Shown in pieces: positions 49,880-58,873 of a stretch of DNA of 64,000 nucleotides (position 1 is the stretch's first letter; every line of letters starts with the position of its first letter). The translations under genes were made by a program, and so were the position numbers. This stretch comes from CAVXEH01 sp963805645 (GTDB lineage: Bacteria > Chloroflexota > Limnocylindria > QHBO01): positions 1-64,000 of the forward strand of contig CAWDVA010000005.1 of assembly GCA_963805645.1 (NCBI GenBank), written 5' to 3'. The notes beneath the pieces are model-generated. The model was given only the letters and a program-made list of their open reading frames with translations. It searched no databases and was not told the origin of the DNA.

Positions 49880-51250
49880 CTACCCGGCGGACGGATCCAC
49901 CACGTGCCCCAGGAACAGGACCGTGCCCGTCTCGAGGTCGCGCAGCGCGAACAGGAACGGATGGTCCAGGCGCACGTCGTGGATCTTCACCGGCTCGCCG
50001 CCGGCGGATCCCAGGCCCGTCACGGCCGTCGCCGCCGCCGCGATGGTGCCCGCCTCGTCGACGTCGATGGTCGCCTCGTGAATCACGTCGCTGATCACCA
50101 GCCGCTCGTCGTGGGTGATGCCCGAGAAGTCGGCCAGCGACGGGTCGAAGGCGGTCGGCATGCCCAGGGACGAGAGGACCCTGACCAGGCTGGCGTGGGT
50201 CTTGATTCCGAACCTGGGGAGCTCCACGGTGACCATCGCCGAGTCCAGCTGGCTCACCATGCCGGCGAACGTGTCCGCGTCCAGGCCGGCTTCGAAGGTC
50301 GCCAGGTCATCGGGCAGGATGAGGGTCATCGCCAGGGTGCGGCCCAGGAAGGGGAGCTCCACCGCCTGCCACCCGTCGCCTTCGGCGTACGGGAGCGACT
50401 GCAGGATGCCCTGCATGAGCGGCACGCTCACCGTGGACCCGTCCGCGCGGGTGAAGGGCGCCGGCTTGGTCGCGTCGGGGTCGAATGGCCAGGCCCAGGG
50501 CGCCTTGAGATAGACCGCGTTGACCAGTGCGATACGCGTCAGGCTGGTGATGTCGCCCTGCACCAGCAGCTCGGGGATCCGGTCCTCGGTCTGGGCCGCG
50601 ACCCAGGCGTTGATGAGCCGGCGGGAGCCCTCCGGGTCGGAGCGGTAGTCGACCAGCCGCAGGCCCGCCCCGTACAGCGAGGCCAGGGCGTCCAGGAACG
50701 CCGGCTCCACGTTCATGCCCAGCTGCGAGAAGGTGGCGTTGGCAATCCGCAGGGTTACGTCGCGATCCACGCCTTCCATGTCCGGATACGTCGCATTGCG
50801 ACTCGCCAGCGCCTGCCCAAGGGCGTTGAGACGCGACGCGTTCTGCGGCGAGGCGACGTCATGCAGGACGCTGTCCATCTCGGCCGCGGTGGAGCCAACC
50901 GCGCCCGCACGGGCCATGCCCAGGGCCAGCACGATGCTCGCCGGCGACACCACCGTGTTGCCGTCCGCCTGGGCGATCCGGCTGAACAGCTCGAGCCCGA
51001 AGGCGTTGACGGCGGCAGCAGCCTGCACGGCCTCGGCTACCGATGCGGTCCGGCGCGGGACGCTGGCCTGGAGCAGGATGATGCCGTCCGCGCCCGGCGT
51101 GGGCGCGGGCGTGGCCTGCGGCGTGGCGCTGGCGACAGGCGTGGCGGACGGCGGCGTCGTGCTCGACGAGGGACTGGCGGCAGGTCTCGCGGAGCAGGCA
51201 GACAGGAGCAGTCCGCTGACGAACAGCATCACGAGCACGCGCCGAGCCAT
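49880..51250 (-). CDS. Serpin-family protease inhibitor, predicted lipoprotein
   Basis: 456 residues from ATG 51250. Signal peptide with lipobox (VLVMLFVSGLLLSACSA), a Ser/Thr/Pro-rich linker to about residue 70, then a full serpin fold: NTVVSPASIVLALGMARAGA, TLRIANATFSQLG, LVNAVYLKAPW, WQAVELPFLGRTLAMTLILP, FGIKTHASLVRVLSSLGMP, VIHEATIDVDEAGT, DHPFLFALRD. The hinge EAGTIAAAAT fits the inhibitory consensus (small residues P12-P9), so it should trap a protease. By count the scissile bond lies near GLGSAGG, suggesting an elastase- or subtilisin-like target. It would sit outside the cell on the membrane. Confidence 0.88.
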   Translation of the reverse strand: MARRVLVMLFVSGLLLSACSARPAASPSSSTTPPSATPVASATPQATPAPTPGADGIILLQASVPRRTASVAEAVQAAAAVNAFGLELFSRIAQADGNTVVSPASIVLALGMARAGAVGSTAAEMDSVLHDVASPQNASRLNALGQALASRNATYPDMEGVDRDVTLRIANATFSQLGMNVEPAFLDALASLYGAGLRLVDYRSDPEGSRRLINAWVAAQTEDRIPELLVQGDITSLTRIALVNAVYLKAPWAWPFDPDATKPAPFTRADGSTVSVPLMQGILQSLPYAEGDGWQAVELPFLGRTLAMTLILPDDLATFEAGLDADTFAGMVSQLDSAMVTVELPRFGIKTHASLVRVLSSLGMPTAFDPSLADFSGITHDERLVISDVIHEATIDVDEAGTIAAAATAVTGLGSAGGEPVKIHDVRLDHPFLFALRDLETGTVLFLGHVVDPSAG

Positions 51251-51438
51251 GACATTCCCTCCCGGGGCCGCGACACAGGCAGCCATTCGCGCTGCACTCT
51301 CATGACGTCCGAGCGTGCGCGCAAGTGCCATCCCGCCCGCGGCGGGAGGATCGTGCGGGCAGGTCACGACGGTACCCGGGCAGGACCTTTGTTGGATCGA
51401 CCCGGGGTGGGGAACGCTCCTAGGCTCCGGGCACGCCC

Positions 51439-52458
51439 ATGGGAACCGATTTCGACCGGGAGGCGATCAACGCCCTCGTCGCCATCCTGCGCACGCGCGA
51501 GGCGTCGCTCTGGCATGCCTGCCAGCTCGACGAGCTCGCGGGCTACCTGCGCCTGGGGGGTGTTGCGGCGCCCGCCGAGCTGGCCCGCCTGGGGCTGCTG
51601 GACCGGCCAACGGCGCCCGACCCGGCCGACGCGGCACGCGTCGACGGAACGCGCCTGGTCGTGGACCTGGACGACATCGGGCAGGGATTCGCGCACGCCT
51701 GGCGCTTGCTGCCGAGCCCGGGCGGACCCGTCACCCTGCAACTGCACCCGCGGATCCTGTGGTCGGTGAACACGCTCGCGGTGCGGCGCCATGCCGGCGC
51801 CGAGGTGGAGGCGCTCCAGGAGCCGGGTGCGGTGGCGCGCAGCTTCCTGCGCACGGCCACCGACGGCTATCCGTGGGGTGAGCGGCTGCAGCCCGGCACC
51901 CGGGTGGAGCTCGCCCTGGCATCCCCGCGGGCGGTTGGATTCGAGCACGTGGTGGCGGTCTGGGTCGACCCGGTGGCGGTGGGAGAGGTCCAGCTCCTGG
52001 ACCGGGTGGAGGGCCTGGCCGATGCGGCCGGGGTGCCCCTTCGTGTCCGCCGCCGCACGTTCATGGAGCCCGAGCGCCTGGTCGTGTGGCGGGATCTGGT
52101 CACGTTGCTGCTCCCCGGGGAGAAGCCGCTCCTCGAGGTGTGGCAGCGCGCGGACGCCTCAGCCGCGTTCCGCACCTGGGCCGCCGAGCTTCGGGGCGCG
52201 GGCCTGGACGGCGCCTTCGCACGGCTGGCACGAGGCCTTCACGCCGGCACCCTGCTCCCGCTAAGCGCGTCCGCCGGCGTCGCCAGGACACCGGCCCGCT
52301 CGGCCGTCGCGGTGGGCGCGCGACCCACGTTCCCGCCGCAGCCGCGGCCGTCATCGGTCTATGCCTGCGGACATTCCCGACAGTCGTGGGACGGAGGAAC
52401 GTGCTACGCCTGCGTCCGCGACTATCGCTCCGCCTGGCGCTATCCCGGGTTGTCGTAG
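51439..52458 (+). CDS. Hypothetical protein, possible DarT-like N-terminus and zinc knuckle
   Basis: 339 residues, family not recognised. The N-terminal WHACQLDELAGYLRLGGV recalls the opening of DarT-like or related ADP-ribosyltransferase folds (HxxxLxxIxxxG), but no catalytic Glu region is evident, so this is only a hint. The middle is beta-rich (TLQLHPRILWSVNTLAVRRH, VELALASPRAVGFEHVVAVW). The C-terminus has ACGHSRQSWDGGTCYAC, a C-x-H ... C-x2-C zinc-knuckle-like cluster. Start ATG 51439. Confidence 0.45.
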   Translation: MGTDFDREAINALVAILRTREASLWHACQLDELAGYLRLGGVAAPAELARLGLLDRPTAPDPADAARVDGTRLVVDLDDIGQGFAHAWRLLPSPGGPVTLQLHPRILWSVNTLAVRRHAGAEVEALQEPGAVARSFLRTATDGYPWGERLQPGTRVELALASPRAVGFEHVVAVWVDPVAVGEVQLLDRVEGLADAAGVPLRVRRRTFMEPERLVVWRDLVTLLLPGEKPLLEVWQRADASAAFRTWAAELRGAGLDGAFARLARGLHAGTLLPLSASAGVARTPARSAVAVGARPTFPPQPRPSSVYACGHSRQSWDGGTCYACVRDYRSAWRYPGLS

Positions 52459-52538
52459 CCAGGCTTCCCGCCTGGCGCGCCGCTCCGCCTCCGGTCGCCT
52501 CCGGTTTCGGCCAGGCCGACCGTCGGCCCGGCAGGCCT

Positions 52539-53342
52539 TCAGGGTCGGGGGTCCGAGGCGTCGTGGCGGGAGGCGTTGGCCAGGATCGCGTCGTGGACGT
52601 ACTGCGCCAGCCCGGGCGCGATCTTCTCGTACGTGGCGGTGAACCGCGGGTCGGCGACGTACAGCTCCGCCAATCCCCGGTGCATCTCGGTCGAGCACGC
52701 ATAGAAGTCGCGGCTGATCTGCTGCCGATGCGCCTCCACGGCGTCCATCGCCTCGGGCGAGTCAGCCGGCAGTCCGGCGGCCAGCGCATCCGCCGCACGC
52801 CGGGTGATGGCGTTCATCTCGTCGCGGATCCGCGTCCAGTCCGCCTTGGTGTAGCGCGCCGCGCGTCGCCGCGACTCGCGGTACGCGTCCGTGTCGCCCC
52901 AGCGCTCCTCCACCTCGGCGGCGTGCTCGTCCGGGTCGAAGTCGCCGAACACCTCCAGGCGCTCCTCCGGCGTGAGTGAGATTCCCATGGTTCGTGCCTC
53001 CAGTGCCTTCTCGACGGCCGTGGCCATCCGCTTCAGTCGCGTGATCCGGTCCAGCAGCAGGGCATGCTGCCGCCGGAGGTGGTCGGACGGGGTGGTGCCG
53101 CCATCGGTCTCGGCCATCAGCGAGCCGATCTCGTCCAGCGCGAACCCGAGCTCGCGGTAGAACAGGATCTGCTGCAGGCGCTCGAGGTCGGCATGGGTGT
53201 AGCGCCGATAGCCGGCCGGCGTCCGGCCACCCGGCCTCAGCAGACCGATCTGGTCGTAGTGGTGCAGGGTCCGCACCGTGATGCCGGCCAGGCGAGCGAC
53301 AGCGCCGACGTTGAGCCCTTCCGCCACCGCGATTTCGTCCAT
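52539..53342 (-). CDS. TipA-like MerR-family transcription regulator
   Basis: 267 residues from ATG 53342. N-terminal MerR winged helix (GAVARLAGITVRTLHHYDQIG, PAGYRRYTHADLERLQQIL) and a dimer helix (FALDEIGSLMAET, LLLDRITRLKRM). The C-terminal half is a TipAS-like all-helical effector domain (SLTPEERLEVFGDFDPDEHA, WGDTDAYRESRRR, EMNAITRRAADALAAG, FYACSTEMHRGLAELYVAD). TipA proteins are activated by thiopeptide antibiotics, and related members by other drugs. No export pump lies next to it here; its only obvious target is its own promoter. Confidence 0.85.
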   Translation of the reverse strand: MDEIAVAEGLNVGAVARLAGITVRTLHHYDQIGLLRPGGRTPAGYRRYTHADLERLQQILFYRELGFALDEIGSLMAETDGGTTPSDHLRRQHALLLDRITRLKRMATAVEKALEARTMGISLTPEERLEVFGDFDPDEHAAEVEERWGDTDAYRESRRRAARYTKADWTRIRDEMNAITRRAADALAAGLPADSPEAMDAVEAHRQQISRDFYACSTEMHRGLAELYVADPRFTATYEKIAPGLAQYVHDAILANASRHDASDPRP

Positions 53343-53349
53343 GGGCGGC

Positions 53350-53380
53350 ACTATGCACCCTGACGTAACGTCAACGTCAA
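53350..53380 (-). promoter_or_regulatory. MerR-type promoter with 19-bp spacer and palindrome
   Basis: On the - strand TTGACG (53375-53380) and CATAGT (53350-53355) are 19 bp apart, the overlong spacer typical of MerR-controlled promoters. Inside it is TGACGTTACGTCA (53361-53373), a perfect palindrome about one base. The -10 ends 7 bases before the ATG at 53342, so the mRNA would be nearly leaderless. Confidence 0.75.
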
Positions 53381-53453
53381 GGGGCCCTGTTGCGTGAACG
53401 CGGCCAATCAGCGCGCCGTACTGTCTTCGACGAACGAATGCTGGAGCGGGGGA

Positions 53454-53990
53454 ATGGGACGACGTCTTGGCGCAATCGGCCTGGTGCTCGCCATCCTGGT
53501 CGTGGCCGGAGCCGCCTGGCTCCAGATCACCGGGACCAGCCTCTGGGTGCCGCCCGCCGTGCACCAGGCACAGTCCGGCGACGGCTGGCGGCTCCTGGCG
53601 TCAGGCGACTGGGGGACGCCCTACAGCGTCGAGTTCATCGATGACGGGCGAGCGTTGGCGATCGACGAGCGGCTGTACGGGCTGAACGACCTGGGGCCAG
53701 TGGACTGGGACCGGGAGGCCGTCGTGCTGCTGACCACGACAGTGAGCGGCTCGTGCCCGTGGGTGCGCTTCGACGGCCTCGGCCGCGACGGTGACCTGGT
53801 CTATGGGCGGATCGCAGACCAGCAGCAGCTCGTCATCGGTCCGCACGCCTGCACCGCCGATGCGAATCCACACAGCTTTCTCGTCGCCGTGCGCCGGTCG
53901 TGGCTCCCGGCTCGTCCGTTCACCCTGCGGCTGACGAGGCAGATCCGGTGCGTGGGATGCGGTGGCTCCGAGGAGGTCACGGCCCACTGA
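53454..53990 (+). CDS. Secreted or membrane-anchored hypothetical protein
   Basis: 178 residues from ATG 53454. N-terminal hydrophobic helix GAIGLVLAILVVAGAAWLQI, a signal anchor or signal peptide. The extracytoplasmic part has WRLLASGDWGTPYSVEFIDD, VVLLTTTVSGSCPWVRFDGL, IGPHACTADANPHSFLVAV and a late IRCVGCGG. Four Cys may form disulfides or bind metal. No family recognised. It is divergent from the MerR gene. Confidence 0.6.
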   Translation: MGRRLGAIGLVLAILVVAGAAWLQITGTSLWVPPAVHQAQSGDGWRLLASGDWGTPYSVEFIDDGRALAIDERLYGLNDLGPVDWDREAVVLLTTTVSGSCPWVRFDGLGRDGDLVYGRIADQQQLVIGPHACTADANPHSFLVAVRRSWLPARPFTLRLTRQIRCVGCGGSEEVTAH

Positions 53991-54013
53991 AGCCCGGGGG
54001 GCTCGGAAGCGGG

Positions 54014-54748
54014 CTACCGCCACTCCACGGCGACGACGTCCATTGGCTCGGAGAGGCCCTTGAGCATCACGCTGCGGGGGGCGGAGGTCGGGATGGCGCT
54101 CTCCGCCACGGTCGCCACGCTGGCCAGGATCTCGCCGCCCGAGGCGAGCGCCGCGATGCGAGCCGCCTCGTGGACACCCTTGCCGCTGAACGAACCGCCG
54201 GCCTGGGTGGCGTCCGAGACGTGGATCCCGATCCGGACCTGCGGGGCGAACCCGTTCTTGGCTCGATGCTCCGCCAGCCGCTGCTGGATGGCGATGGCCG
54301 TCGCAAGCGCCAGGTCCGGGGAGTCGAAGCCCACGAAGAACCCGTCTCCGGTGGAGGAGACCTCCTCGCCCTGGTGCGCCGCGAAGACCTCGCGCAGGGT
54401 GTTGTCGTGCCAGCGCAGGAGCGTCTCCCAGGCCTCGTCACCCAGCGCTTCCACCAGGTTGGTGGAACCCACGATGTCGGTGAACATGAAGGTCTTGAGG
54501 ACCCGGCGCGACGGTCCGGCCTTGCCACGAAGCTGCCACGGCAGCAGCTCCTCCACGTCCTCGATGATGATCGCCGCGGTCGGACAGGCGTCCGCAGCGG
54601 CGCGCAGGAGCTCCTCCTCGACGGAGCCCGGCCCCACGACGTCGGCCTTGCCGAAGTCTCCCTTCAGCCAGTCGAAGGCGGTGGGCGCAATGGTGATGCA
54701 GTTCCCCGCACCGATGCACTTGTGCCGGTCGACGCGCGCTCGAAGCAT
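54014..54748 (-). CDS. Ferredoxin domain fused to a class III cyclase domain
   Basis: 244 residues from ATG 54748. Residues 1-70 are a ferredoxin: RVDRHKCIGAGNCITIAPTA and a late ACPTAAI, holding three cluster Cys (CxxxxxC ... CP), consistent with a [3Fe-4S] or ligand-short [4Fe-4S] cluster. Residues 90-240 are a class III cyclase: FMFTDIVGSTNL, SSTGDGFFVGFDS, GKGVHEAARIAAL and VMLKGLSEPMDVV. Both metal Asp remain, but the transition-state Asn position is His. Fusing a redox cluster to a cyclase suggests redox-controlled signalling. It follows the LuxR-type regulator by 10 bases. Confidence 0.75.
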   Translation of the reverse strand: MLRARVDRHKCIGAGNCITIAPTAFDWLKGDFGKADVVGPGSVEEELLRAAADACPTAAIIIEDVEELLPWQLRGKAGPSRRVLKTFMFTDIVGSTNLVEALGDEAWETLLRWHDNTLREVFAAHQGEEVSSTGDGFFVGFDSPDLALATAIAIQQRLAEHRAKNGFAPQVRIGIHVSDATQAGGSFSGKGVHEAARIAALASGGEILASVATVAESAIPTSAPRSVMLKGLSEPMDVVAVEWR

Positions 54749-54758
54749 CAGTCGCGCC

Positions 54759-57700
54759 TCATGAGGCTGCCACGCTGCGGAAGGCGAGCGAGGTCGCCTG
54801 AGCACGCGTGGAGGCGCCGATGGTGGCTAACAGCCTGGCGAGGCGCTGTGACACCTCGTTCTCGTCCAGGGAGAGCTCCTCGGCGATCTCGCGGTTGGTG
54901 CTGCCCTGGGTCAGGAGATGGAGCAGTTGCCGGTCGGCCGCGTCCAAGGTATCTGCCTTGTCTGCGCTCTTTCCGGCCGGCGCCGATGCCGGCTCGTCCA
55001 TGGGACCGGCCAGCTCGGCAAGCTCGCGGCCAAGCGGACCGCGCATCCACCGAACGCGCATTTCGTCGTCGACGACGCCCTGCACGATGCCTGAGAGCTT
55101 CAGCTGCAGCCACCAGCGCGCCATCCCCTGGGCCTCCGGTGGACCACCAGCAAAGATGGCGCGCGCCGCGGGCAGCAGGATGTCCAGGTTCACGTCCTCC
55201 TGGAGCGCCTCCTGGAGGGCTTGGATGGCTGCGCCGCCGGCCTCCGCTGCGCGGCCCGTCTCGCCGCGTGCCAGGGCCACGATGGCAAGGGCCGCCTGGG
55301 AACGGGCCCCCCAGGGCGCATGTCCGGGCAGCAGGGCGGCAAGCTCCAGCGCCTCATGGGCTGAATGCTCCGCGAGGTCCAGGAGATCCGCGTCATCGGT
55401 GGATGCACCCAGGCGGGCGGCAACCAGCGCTCGCTGCGCGAGCACCTCGCAGCGCGCTGCGGGCCTGCCCACGTCGGTTGCCATCTTCACCGCCTGCCCG
55501 AAATGCTCGCGCAGCCCGGCGGCGTCACCCGTTGCGGCGCTGCACAGCCCGCGCCACGTCGCGAGCTGCCGCGCCCGGAACGGCGTGGGGGAGGCGGCAA
55601 CCGCCGTGGCGGCACGACCGACCCATTCCTCGCCCTGCGCCAGTTCGCCCATCTCCAGGTGGCTGAGCGCAACTCCGCCCGCGGCCAGGAACTCGATGGA
55701 TCGGTCGCCCAGGATGCGCGCCAGGCGGTGTGCCTCCACGCCCCGCGCGATCATGAGGTCGGGGACCACCTTGGCTCGCGCGAACACGTGGACCCCGTAC
55801 AGCATCTGCAGCTCCTGCCGGGATCGCTCGCTCTCGGTGACCAGGGCCGAGAGGCGGGACGTGACGCGACGGATCTCCTCCAGGTGACGGGCCGAGGAGC
55901 TGAGGTGAATGGTGGGCGCGTAGTTGACGTAGGCCATGGCGATCACGGTCGACATCACGCCGCTGCGATCGCCCAGGTCCTCGTAGATGCCCAGCGCGCG
56001 TTCCAGAGAGGCCCTGGCTTCGGCAACCGCGGGGGCGATCACGGTGCTGCCCAATACGGCATCCACGGCCTCGCCGGCCAGGACGCGCTGGCTGAGGGCG
56101 AAGACCTCGCCCGACTGGACCTGGGTCACGAACCAGCCCCGTACACGTGTGAGCAGGATCATGCCCAGCTCCCGGAGAGAACCCGCCAGGCTCCGCTGGT
56201 CGCCAAGGCGCTCGGCGAGTGCAACGGCCGCTCGGTAGGTTGCCTCCGCGGCGTCGAGGTCGACCTCGATTCCCGATGCGCCGAACGACTCACCCAGGGC
56301 ACTGTGCATGAGCGCCTGGCCAAGCTCCAGGTCCGCGCGCAGCTCGGCGCGGGCGTCGCCATGCTCGATCGCCCGAGCCTGGACGCGGCGGGCAAGGTCC
56401 GCGGCTCCCTCCTCGTCGTGCGCCAGCCGCAGCGCGGCCGCGCGCCGCAGCTGGACGTCGAGCTCCAGGCTGGGGTCGCCCATCGCCTCGGCCAATGCCG
56501 CCAGCTCCGCGAGGCCCTCGAGCCGATCGACCGGATTGCGCAGGCTGGCATACGCGTCATCGCGGGCGGCGAGCAGCTGGCGGCGATCCTGGGAAGTGGC
56601 CACGTTGGGGAGCGCCTGCTCGACGAGGCGCAGCGCTTCCTCGGGGGCGTTCGCCTGCAGCGCTGCGTGGGCGGCATCGATGGAGAGGCGCGCCGCGCGT
56701 TCGGTATCGCCGCCGGCCAGGGCGTGGTGGGCGATGAGCGGAAGCGCGGCGGGCGTTGGCTCTCCCGCTTCCAGGAGCAGATCCACGATCGTCCGATGCA
56801 CCGCACGCCGGCGAGCCTGTGACAGCTCGGTCATCGCGAATTCACGGACCTGCTCGTGGGTGAAGGTGTAGTCGGCTGGCGCACCCTCCGGATGACGATG
56901 CAGGAGCCCGGCGTCGGTCGCGGGGGTCAGGGCATCGGCCAGCGCGCCCGGCGCGGGCGCCTCGTTGTCCAGGCGTGAACGGATCTCGCGCAGGTCGCGG
57001 AGGCTGAAGCTGCGCCCCAGCACGGCCGCATCGGACAGGATCGAGCGGGTATCGGCGGGAAGACGGGCCGCGCGGCGCGAGATGAGGGTTCGCACCGCGG
57101 ACGGTACGAGCTTGGCTGCGTTGCGCCCCAGGGTCCACGCGCCGTCAATCTGCTGGATCATCCCGGCTTCGCGGTAGGTCCGCACCAGCTCCTCGATGAT
57201 GAACGGCACTCCCTCGGACTGGCTGTGGATGGCGGCCGCCGAGGCAGGATCGATGGTCCCGCCGAGCACCTGCCGCGCAAGCTCGCTGCTCTCCAGCTGG
57301 CTGAACCGGCCAGGTCGCATGCGCTGCACCAGGCCCATGCGCTCCATGTCCGCCACGAAGTTCACCGCCTCGGTGACCGTCGCGAACTCGTTGGGACGAA
57401 TGGTGAGCAGCAGGAAGATCGGCCGGTTCGCGTCGGCGCGGACGACGTAGCGAAGGAGGCGGAGGGTGTCGTCATCGGCCCACTGCGCGTCGTCGATCAG
57501 GAGGGCCAGCGGCTGCTGCTGTGCCGCGGTGCCCAGCGCCATGCCCGCCAGGTCGAACGCGCGCAGCACCTTGGAATCGGCGCCCAGCGCCTCGAGCCCC
57601 GGCTCGCTCCGTCCGGAGATGGCTTCGACGACGCGCTGGACCGCTTCCTCGGCCGGCGTGCCGGCGATGGCGTCCCGCAGCGAGGCTGACGCGAAGATGC

Positions 57701-58076
57701 TCTGCGCAAGGAGGAAGGGGCCACGGATCTCCTCGTCGGCAGTGACCGCGATCACGGTGAAGCCGGAGCTGGCCGCCATATCGGCCGCGGCCAGCAGCAG
57801 ACGCGTCTTCCCGACACCAGGCTCACCTTCGAGGGTCAGGGCCGAGAAACGCCCGGTGGCCTCCTTGATCTCCTTGGTGATTGCGCTGAGCTCGCTCGCC
57901 CGTCCCACCAGGGACCCGGTGACCCGGCGCATCTGGACCTCCAGCGAGCATTGCGGCTGGACGCGAGGGTCGAGAGCGCCGCCGCCCAGGGTCTGGATCC
58001 AGGGAGTCTCGGAAGGCGTGCTGTTGTCCGTGTTGCCAGGTTGGGTGCCCGAGATGGCCATGGCTCGATTATCCAT
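54759..58076 (-). CDS. LuxR-family regulator with AAA/STAND ATPase and TPR region
   Basis: 1105 residues. N-terminal ATPase with Walker A GEPGVGKT (84-91) and Walker B ALLIDDAQWADDD; sensor-like LLTIRPNEF follows. A long TPR-like helical region runs from about residue 380 to 1000. The C-terminus (DRQLLHLLTQGSTNREIAEE, SLDENEVSQRLARLLATIGA) is a LuxR/GerE helix-turn-helix, making it a large ATP-binding LuxR regulator. Such proteins switch on metabolic genes when an inducer binds. Start ATG 58076 is preferred; ATG 58061 is possible. The ferredoxin-cyclase fusion follows 10 bases after its stop, so both belong to one operon. Confidence 0.85.
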   Translation of the reverse strand: MDNRAMAISGTQPGNTDNSTPSETPWIQTLGGGALDPRVQPQCSLEVQMRRVTGSLVGRASELSAITKEIKEATGRFSALTLEGEPGVGKTRLLLAAADMAASSGFTVIAVTADEEIRGPFLLAQSIFASASLRDAIAGTPAEEAVQRVVEAISGRSEPGLEALGADSKVLRAFDLAGMALGTAAQQQPLALLIDDAQWADDDTLRLLRYVVRADANRPIFLLLTIRPNEFATVTEAVNFVADMERMGLVQRMRPGRFSQLESSELARQVLGGTIDPASAAAIHSQSEGVPFIIEELVRTYREAGMIQQIDGAWTLGRNAAKLVPSAVRTLISRRAARLPADTRSILSDAAVLGRSFSLRDLREIRSRLDNEAPAPGALADALTPATDAGLLHRHPEGAPADYTFTHEQVREFAMTELSQARRRAVHRTIVDLLLEAGEPTPAALPLIAHHALAGGDTERAARLSIDAAHAALQANAPEEALRLVEQALPNVATSQDRRQLLAARDDAYASLRNPVDRLEGLAELAALAEAMGDPSLELDVQLRRAAALRLAHDEEGAADLARRVQARAIEHGDARAELRADLELGQALMHSALGESFGASGIEVDLDAAEATYRAAVALAERLGDQRSLAGSLRELGMILLTRVRGWFVTQVQSGEVFALSQRVLAGEAVDAVLGSTVIAPAVAEARASLERALGIYEDLGDRSGVMSTVIAMAYVNYAPTIHLSSSARHLEEIRRVTSRLSALVTESERSRQELQMLYGVHVFARAKVVPDLMIARGVEAHRLARILGDRSIEFLAAGGVALSHLEMGELAQGEEWVGRAATAVAASPTPFRARQLATWRGLCSAATGDAAGLREHFGQAVKMATDVGRPAARCEVLAQRALVAARLGASTDDADLLDLAEHSAHEALELAALLPGHAPWGARSQAALAIVALARGETGRAAEAGGAAIQALQEALQEDVNLDILLPAARAIFAGGPPEAQGMARWWLQLKLSGIVQGVVDDEMRVRWMRGPLGRELAELAGPMDEPASAPAGKSADKADTLDAADRQLLHLLTQGSTNREIAEELSLDENEVSQRLARLLATIGASTRAQATSLAFRSVAAS

Positions 58077-58278
58077 CGAGCGGCGGCTGCCTTGCTGAGG
58101 GCGCCGCGAGGCGATCAGCCGGCTGGTGTCCTGCCCGTCTCCGAGACGGCCGGGCGGCTGCCGGGGGACCGGTTGGCGGACCCGGCCGCTGGGGTGACGG
58201 CGTTCTCCGCGAGGGCGCGGTCGAGGAACGCCGGCGCCGAACAGGATCCGGGGCGTGCGTGCGATTGGCGGCGGACGC

Positions 58279-58656
58279 TCAGGCGAAGAACGCGGTGATG
58301 GCGGCCGTGTCGTCGGAGAACGCCCAGCGCGCGGTGATCTTGCCGTCGCGCACGTGATAGATCTCCGCGGTCCGGTACGACAGGTGCTTGCCGTCGCGCT
58401 CCCCTTCGGCGTTGACCAGGGCCACCACGTGGTCGTCGTTGCCCACGACATCGTGGGTGGTGGTGGTGATGGTGTAGTCGCTGGCGCCGGCCATGTAACG
58501 CTCGGCGAGCGCCTGCAGTCCACGGATCGGCTCTGACGCGCCGATCTCGTGCCATTCGACGTCCGGCGCCATGGCGGCCGCCACCGCGTCGTTGTCGCCG
58601 GCGTTCATGGCGTCGAGAGTGCGGCGCACGAGGGCCGCGTTCGGATGCTCGGTCAT
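58279..58656 (-). CDS. NTF2-like (SnoaL-type) protein
   Basis: 125 residues, a single cystatin-like alpha+beta domain: NAALVRRTLDAMNAGDNDAV, VEWHEIGASEPIRGLQALAE, VALVNAEGERDGKHLSYRTA, IYHVRDGKITARWAF. Members act as small isomerases or cyclases or merely bind ligands; the EWHEIG and ARWAF positions line the pocket. No specific reaction can be assigned. Start ATG 58656. It lies between the fatty-acid genes and the LuxR gene on the same strand. Confidence 0.8.
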   Translation of the reverse strand: MTEHPNAALVRRTLDAMNAGDNDAVAAAMAPDVEWHEIGASEPIRGLQALAERYMAGASDYTITTTTHDVVGNDDHVVALVNAEGERDGKHLSYRTAEIYHVRDGKITARWAFSDDTAAITAFFA

Positions 58657-58739
58657 GGGTCCCTTTCTCCTGGCTGCGCTTCACCCCACCGGTGTCACAC
58701 CATCATCACAGGCGCATCAAGCAAGGCTGGAGGACCCTC

Positions 58740-58758
58740 GCACACGTCAGGCGTGTGC
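58740..58758. promoter_or_regulatory. Inverted repeat between fadD-like and NTF2-like genes
   Basis: GCACACG-N5-CGTGTGC, perfect 7-bp arms. It is 82 bases before the NTF2-like start and 115 bases after the acyl-CoA ligase stop (both - strand). No T-run follows, so an operator is more likely than a terminator. Confidence 0.35.
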
Positions 58759-58873
58759 ATCGGCGCAGAAGATGCGTCTCCTGCGTAGGCGCACACCCTC
58801 GACGCGTGGGACGGCACCGGAGATGGCCTCCACGCTACGGACCACACGAACCGCGTGTGTCGCGACGGAGCGC

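Noticed and set aside
49505..51769. Long + strand open frame over the serpin gene
   Set aside because: Antisense to a complete serpin with all family motifs; composition typical of a shadow frame.
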